From positions 1-28,581 of the forward strand of contig JAFEAR010000004.1 of assembly GCA_018266335.1 (NCBI GenBank): a stretch of DNA of 28,581 nucleotides, written 5' to 3'. The notes under the pieces were generated by a model. It saw only the letters and a program-made list of their open reading frames with translations, was not told the origin of the DNA and made no database searches. This document shows positions 24,496-28,581 of the stretch, in pieces. Made by a program: the position numbers and the translations under genes. The first letter of the stretch is position 1; the number at the start of each line of letters is the position of its first letter. Origin of the DNA: Bdellovibrionales bacterium (lineage in GTDB: Bacteria; Bdellovibrionota; UBA2428).

Positions 24496-25758
24496 CTACG
24501 TAGGATATTTTCGAATGACCAGAGTGGCGTTCGTGCCACCAAAACCAAAACTGTTGGAGAGAGCGACTTTCGCGTCGCGTTTTTGCGCATGATTCGCCGT
24601 GTAGTTTAGGCGGCACTGCGGGTCTTGGTGATCGAGGTTAATGGTGGGCGGGATAACTCCCCGCTGAACCGCGAGCATCGAGAAAATTCCCTCGAGCGCG
24701 CCAGCCGCACCCAGCAAATGGCCCGTCATGGATTTTGTGGACGAGCAGTTTATGTTTTTTGCATGTTCGCCGAACAATCGTTCAATTGCCAGACTTTCAG
24801 CCACGTCGCCCGCACCGGTCGAGGTGCCATGCATGTTGATGTAGTCCACGTCGGTCGGTTTGAGGTTGGCGTCTTCCAGCGCAAGGGCCATGCAGTGAGC
24901 CGCACCCTCGCCCCCTTCGGACGGCGAAGTCATATGGTAAGCGTCGGAGTTCAGGGCGTAGCCCACGAATTCACCCAAAATAGTGGCGCCACGTTTTTGC
25001 GCACCCGCCAGAGTTTCTAAAATAACCACCGCCGCGCCTTCGCCCATCACGAAGCCATCGCGTTCGGTGTCGAAGGGACGCGAAGCTTTTTCCGGCGCGT
25101 CGTTGCGCTTAGAGAGGGCCTTCATGGACGCGAAGCCCTGAATGCCGAGCGGAGAAATCGTAGATTCCGCACCGCCGGCAACGACCGCATCGCAATCGCC
25201 ACGCTCCAAAAGACGCATCGCCTCGCCAATCGCGTGCGCCGAGCTCGAGCAGGCCGAAACCACACAGTGGTTCGGCCCCTTAAAGCCCTTCGCAATGCTC
25301 ACTTGGCCCGCGAGCAAATTGGCAATGGTGGAGGGAATAAAGAACGGCGACACACGGTCAGCACGCTCCAAAAGAATTCTGTGTTGTTCTTCGATCATCG
25401 GCAATCCGCCAATGCCCGAAGAGAGAGTCACCCCAATGCGCTCGGCCGGAACTTTGGTGGTGTCCAGACCCGCTTGTTCGATGGCTTGCATAGCCGCCGA
25501 AAAACCGAGCTGAATGAAGCGATCCATGCGGCGCAGATCTTTTTTAGGGATGTACTTGAGCGGATCAAAGCCCTTCACCTCGCAGGCGAAACGGACATCG
25601 AAATTGGACGGATCAAAATGCGTGATCGTTCCGGCACCAGATTTACCGGCCGTGAGCGCTGACCAGGTCGATTCGACGTCGAGGCCTAGGGGCGAAATCA
25701 CGCCCATGCCCGTCACCACAATCCGTTGACCTGAGTTTGCCAGCGTCCGTTTTTTCAT
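24496..25758 (-). CDS. fabF: 3-oxoacyl-ACP synthase II (FabF)
   Basis: Elongating condensing enzyme of type II fatty acid synthesis; joins malonyl-ACP to an acyl chain held on its cysteine. The 420-residue protein has the nucleophile C170 in VVSACSSSAHAIGEAM, H310 in MHGTSTGAGD, and K342 and H347 in STKSMTGHLLGAAG, so the Cys-His-His set is complete. The glycine in HGTSTG replaces the proline usual in HGTSTP. The GFGGTNATLV end is also present. A GGTGG lies 4 nt before the ATG. A strong inverted repeat separates it from acpP and includes this region. Confidence 0.96.
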   Translation of the reverse strand: MKKRTLANSGQRIVVTGMGVISPLGLDVESTWSALTAGKSGAGTITHFDPSNFDVRFACEVKGFDPLKYIPKKDLRRMDRFIQLGFSAAMQAIEQAGLDTTKVPAERIGVTLSSGIGGLPMIEEQHRILLERADRVSPFFIPSTIANLLAGQVSIAKGFKGPNHCVVSACSSSAHAIGEAMRLLERGDCDAVVAGGAESTISPLGIQGFASMKALSKRNDAPEKASRPFDTERDGFVMGEGAAVVILETLAGAQKRGATILGEFVGYALNSDAYHMTSPSEGGEGAAHCMALALEDANLKPTDVDYINMHGTSTGAGDVAESLAIERLFGEHAKNINCSSTKSMTGHLLGAAGALEGIFSMLAVQRGVIPPTINLDHQDPQCRLNYTANHAQKRDAKVALSNSFGFGGTNATLVIRKYPT

Positions 25759-25762
25759 AGCA

Positions 25763-25801
25763 CCACCGAGCGAGAGGGCATCTGGCCAACCCGCTCAGTG
25801 G
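25763..25801 (-). promoter_or_regulatory. Stem-loop between acpP and fabF
   Basis: In the minus-strand RNA, CCACUGAGCG (25801-25792) can pair with CGCUCGGUGG (25772-25763) over 10 bp, with one G-U pair, around a 19-nt loop containing a further GGC/GCC pair. The distal arm includes the GGUGG that would serve as the fabF ribosome-binding site. The start codon follows 4 nt later. There is no U-tract, so an intrinsic terminator is unlikely. Confidence 0.6.
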
Positions 25802-25808
25802 AAACTCC

Positions 25809-26051
25809 TCAATTCGTGACTTTTGCTTTCGTTTGTACGTAGGTGATCACGTCGCCCACGCTCTTGATTTTTTCCGCGTCTTCGTCGGGAATTTCAAGAT
25901 CGAATTCTTCTTCCATCGTCATCACGAGTTCAACGATGTCCAAGCTATCGGCACCGAGGTCTTCCACGAAAGAAGCATCTGCCGTTACGCTCTCTGCATC
26001 CACATTGAGCTGCTCGACAATGATGTTCCGTACTTTTTCTTCGATATTCAT
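25809..26051 (-). CDS. acpP: Acyl carrier protein (AcpP)
   Basis: Carries growing fatty acyl chains on a phosphopantetheine arm. The 80-residue acidic protein begins [15 protein letters not shown] and has the modification site S36 in the invariant [12 protein letters not shown] motif. The [15 protein letters not shown] end is typical. The ATG at 26051 has AAGGGA about 5 nt upstream; an earlier TTG at 26072 was rejected. It sits between fabG (21 nt) and fabF (50 nt with a stem-loop), the standard fab order. Confidence 0.97.
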   Translation of the reverse strand: MNIEEKVRNIIVEQLNVDAESVTADASFVEDLGADSLDIVELVMTMEEEFDLEIPDEDAEKIKSVGDVITYVQTKAKVTN

Positions 26052-26072
26052 AACATTCCCTTCTGTTTCCAA

Positions 26073-26843
26073 TTACATATACAAGCCGCCATTAATGTTC
26101 AAGACCTGCCCGGTAACATAGCGAGATAGAGGGGACAGCAAATAGAGCGTCCCGGAGGCAATGTCGTCCGGCTGGCCTAAACACTCCAAGGGAATTCCCT
26201 TGGTAAGGGCGTTCTTTTGATCCTCGGTGAGACTATCCGTCATATCCGTTTCAATGAAGCCCGGCGCAATCGCATTCACACGAATTTGACGCGACCCGAC
26301 TTCGCGGGCCAGCGCCATGGTCATGCCCAGCAGCCCCGCCTTGGAAGTGCAGTACGGAACCTGACCCGCATTGCCCATTTGGCCCACCACGGAACTCATG
26401 TTCACGATGGATCCACCGCCCGCCTTCATCATAGGGCGCAGCGCAGCCTTGCTCATTAGGAACGCACCGCGCAGGTTAACGTTCATCAGGCGGTCCCAAT
26501 CGCTCGTTTTATAACGCATAACGAGCTGATCGATGGCTACGCCTGCGTTGTTAACGAGACCGTTCATTTTTCCGAAATGCTTCACAAAAGCGTCGACTGT
26601 CGCAGCTACCTGCTCCTCGTTTGCAACATCCACAGCAAGGGCTAGAGCCCGTCCGCCAGCCGACTCCACTTTGCCGCACACTTCTTGGGCCGCTGCCTGG
26701 CTCTTCTCTGAAGCGCCCGTGTAAGTCACGCCCACCCAAGCGCCGCATTCGCCCAGACGGGTGGCAATGCTGGCCCCGATTCCCCGACTAGCGCCGGTCA
26801 CGAGAATGGCCTGGTCTTTGAGGTTAAAAGAGTTGGCTACCAT
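26073..26843 (-). CDS. fabG: 3-oxoacyl-ACP reductase (FabG)
   Basis: NADPH-dependent short-chain dehydrogenase that reduces beta-ketoacyl-ACP. The 256-residue protein has the nucleotide-binding TGASRGIG near 15, NNAG, and the catalytic serine in NMSSVVGQMGN. The YCTSK of the Tyr-Lys pair, VNAIAPGFIETDM and the C-terminal VTGQVLNINGG follow. The ATG at 26843 overlaps the end of fabD by 20 nt and has AAGGA about 8 nt upstream inside fabD. The longer reading was rejected because it is fabD out of frame. Confidence 0.96.
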   Translation of the reverse strand: MVANSFNLKDQAILVTGASRGIGASIATRLGECGAWVGVTYTGASEKSQAAAQEVCGKVESAGGRALALAVDVANEEQVAATVDAFVKHFGKMNGLVNNAGVAIDQLVMRYKTSDWDRLMNVNLRGAFLMSKAALRPMMKAGGGSIVNMSSVVGQMGNAGQVPYCTSKAGLLGMTMALAREVGSRQIRVNAIAPGFIETDMTDSLTEDQKNALTKGIPLECLGQPDDIASGTLYLLSPLSRYVTGQVLNINGGLYM

Positions 26844-27813
26844 TTTTGTATCCTTCCCAAGTATCGATGTTAGCAATGTTGAGCGCACGACCTTCGGGCA
26901 CAATGCGCTTGGTGAGGCCACTGAGCACGGCGCCCGGGCCAATTTCTACAGCGTCCGTACATCCGGCTCGCAGGGCGCTTTGCACACTCTGCACCCACAG
27001 GACGGCGCCGGTGATTTGCGTAACGAGGCGCTCCTGCGCTTCGCTGGATTTTTTGAGATCGTGAATTTGCGCGTCCACGTTGGCCACGTAGCGGGCCGTC
27101 GAGGAATTCCACTTAGCGGCGCGCAGCTCCGGCGCCAAGCGCTCGGCTGCGGGTTGCATGAGTTCAGAGTGAAAGGGTGCACTCACGGGCAAGAGCAGCG
27201 CACGGCGAGCGCCCCACTCTTCTTTGGGCGCCATTTCAATCACTTTATTCACGGCAGCCGTGTAACCGGCTACAACGATTTGCTCGGGCGAGTTGTTGTT
27301 CGCCACGGCCACCTTTTGTCCGCTCAGGCGCGAGGCCTCGGCACAAAGCTTTTGCGTTTTTTCCCAGTTCCCTTCGGTCTTGGGTTTGTAAATCAGCGCA
27401 GCCATGGCGCCCTTGCCTGCCGGCACCGCCGCCTGCATGTACTGACCACGGTGACGCACGAGCCGGGCCGCTTCGGTGAGCGGCAAGGCGCCCGCGCAAA
27501 CGAGTGCCGAGTATTCGCCAAGGGAATGCCCCGCGAGCAAAGCGCCCGGAGCCTTATCGCCCAGCGAGGTCGTTGCACAAAGAGCGCGGAAAATAGCCAC
27601 CGTCGCGGTCAAAATCGCCGGCTGCGTGACTTCGGTTTGTTTAAGATCGTCTTCGGAACCTTCGAAGCAAAGTTTTTTGAGGTTCAGTCCGGCACCATCC
27701 GAAGCTTCTTCGAAGGCCAGTTGAGATTCACGGAAGTTTTCGAACCAGTCCTTGGCCATTCCCGGATACTGCGAACCTTGACCGGGAAACATCAAAAACC
27801 AAGAGGCTGCCAT
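26824..27813 (-). CDS. fabD: Malonyl-CoA:ACP transacylase (FabD)
   Basis: Transfers malonyl groups from CoA to ACP. The 329-residue protein has FPGQGSQYPGM near 9, QPAILTA near 64, the nucleophile S97 in AGHSLGEYSAL, the catalytic H215 in SAPFHSELM, and EIGPGAVLSGL near the end. It is slightly longer than the usual 310. An AAGGAG lies about 6 nt before the ATG, and the fabH stop is 13 nt upstream. Confidence 0.96.
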   Translation of the reverse strand: MAASWFLMFPGQGSQYPGMAKDWFENFRESQLAFEEASDGAGLNLKKLCFEGSEDDLKQTEVTQPAILTATVAIFRALCATTSLGDKAPGALLAGHSLGEYSALVCAGALPLTEAARLVRHRGQYMQAAVPAGKGAMAALIYKPKTEGNWEKTQKLCAEASRLSGQKVAVANNNSPEQIVVAGYTAAVNKVIEMAPKEEWGARRALLLPVSAPFHSELMQPAAERLAPELRAAKWNSSTARYVANVDAQIHDLKKSSEAQERLVTQITGAVLWVQSVQSALRAGCTDAVEIGPGAVLSGLTKRIVPEGRALNIANIDTWEGYKNGSQLF

Positions 27814-27826
27814 TCGTACTCCTTAG

Positions 27827-28581
27827 CTACCAGCGCATGAGCAAGGCGCCGTAGGCGAAGCCGCCGCCAAAGACATCGAGCAAGACAAGTTGCCCTTTCT
27901 TCAGCATGCCGGCCCGGTTCATTTCGGCCAGACAAACGGGCACCGTGGCCGCCGAGCTGTTCCCCCAGCGGTCGATGTTGACGTAAACTTTGTCCATGGA
28001 CATATCGAGGAGCTTGGCGACCATCTCGATGATGCGGATATTCGCTTGGTGCGGCACGAACCAATCCAGTTGGTGCTTGTCTACGCCGCAAAGCTTGAGC
28101 ACTTCTTCGGCTGCTTGCGCCATACCGCGCGTGCCCATTTTGAAAACATCTTGTCCCTGCATCGTGACGTAAGGACGCTCTTCCACATTGAAACGTGGAG
28201 AACTAAAGGGTGTGCGACTACCACCGGCTTTAATGGACAGCGCTTCGGCGTGATCAAAAATATGAAAGAGTTTGGAACCCAAAATGATGGAGTCGTTCTG
28301 CTCGTCATTGGAATCTACGGCCGTGACGACCACGGCGCCAGCGCCATCGCCGAAGAGCACGCAGGTGGTGCGGTCGGTCCAATCGAGAACGTGCGAAAAC
28401 ACATCGGTGCCAATAACGAGTACGTTTTTGTGGAGGCCGCCGCGAATGAGCCCATCCGCCATGTGCAGGCCCGTAACGAATCCGGCGCAGGCCGTGTTTA
28501 CATCGAGCGCACCCGTGGTGGAAAGACAACCCAAAGCACCCGCAACACGAGCAGCGGTGTTAGGAAGCACCGTATCGGGAG
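27827..28581 (-). CDS. fabH: 3-oxoacyl-ACP synthase III (FabH), 5' end off the window
   Basis: Initiating condensing enzyme of fatty acid synthesis; condenses acetyl-CoA with malonyl-ACP. The frame is open through the right edge, so about 80-90 N-terminal residues are missing and the GTG at 28570 is not the start. The visible 250 residues include DVNTACAGFVTGL with the nucleophilic cysteine, LFGDGAGAVVV, WFVPHQANIRII with the catalytic histidine, and WGNSSAATVPVCL with the catalytic asparagine. The GFAYGALLMRW end is also typical. It heads the visible fab cluster; the promoter lies outside. Confidence 0.95.
   Translation of the reverse strand, partial: PDTVLPNTAARVAGALGCLSTTGALDVNTACAGFVTGLHMADGLIRGGLHKNVLVIGTDVFSHVLDWTDRTTCVLFGDGAGAVVVTAVDSNDEQNDSIILGSKLFHIFDHAEALSIKAGGSRTPFSSPRFNVEERPYVTMQGQDVFKMGTRGMAQAAEEVLKLCGVDKHQLDWFVPHQANIRIIEMVAKLLDMSMDKVYVNIDRWGNSSAATVPVCLAEMNRAGMLKKGQLVLLDVFGGGFAYGALLMRW

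Noticed and set aside
26950..27020. Further copies of the HNH palindrome (GGCGCCGG strings near 27004, also near 21064)
   Set aside because: Only the central 8 bases match; the flanking arms are different, so they are ordinary GC-rich coding sequence.
26761..27840. 359-codon plus-strand open frame opposite fabD and fabG
   Set aside because: Antisense shadow; no recognisable motif and no ribosome-binding site.

Overview
The window looks like chromosomal DNA of a Gram-negative bacterium from the Bdellovibrionota or a neighbouring deltaproteobacterial lineage. Three things suggest this: the two DUF222-type HNH endonuclease genes, a myxobacterial/Bdellovibrio-type outer-membrane beta-barrel protein, and the conserved blocks rpsP-rimM-trmD-rplS-rnhB-yraN and fabH-fabD-fabG-acpP-fabF-rpiB-glyA-nrdR-rib-nusB. 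The assignment is inferred from protein resemblance and gene order; no rRNA or other decisive marker is present. Base composition is moderately GC-rich, and coding density is very high. Every gene is on the minus strand except a partial HNH gene at the left edge and a DoxX-like membrane gene near 12 kb.

Reading in the direction of transcription, from the right edge leftwards: 28581-24496 holds type II fatty acid synthesis (fabH partial, fabD, fabG, acpP, fabF). It runs on through rpiB, glyA and nrdR into riboflavin synthesis (ribD, ribE, ribBA, ribH), with an NfuA-type Fe-S carrier gene set between ribD and ribE. Then come nusB, a small unknown gene, hflX and the PEP-synthase regulator ppsR. 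Most junctions are 4-nt ATGA-type overlaps or gaps under 50 nt, so this is probably one long transcript or a few overlapping ones.

The region 15224-10613 is less regular. It has an acyl-CoA dehydrogenase gene with its own promoter-like site, an outer-membrane protein gene, an AT-richer patch with the plus-strand DoxX-like gene, and a full-length HNH endonuclease gene. A 14-16 bp perfect palindrome occurs inside both HNH genes at the same linker position and once more between genes at 11846. That third copy is followed by sequence that may be a decayed HNH domain.

From 10612 to 5529 lies the translation and secretion block ffh, rpsP, rimM, trmD, rplS, rnhB, yraN and a small exported or membrane protein. 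Next is an ECF sigma factor, a membrane anti-sigma candidate and a Spy/CpxP-like periplasmic protein (5396-3806), which look like an envelope-stress module. Finally nadA-nadC-nadB (3764-327) encode the complete aspartate-to-nicotinate-mononucleotide route. The left edge holds the 3' end of a second HNH gene, converging on nadB. I saw no tRNA or rRNA gene, CRISPR array, insertion sequence, riboswitch or convincing Rho-independent terminator.
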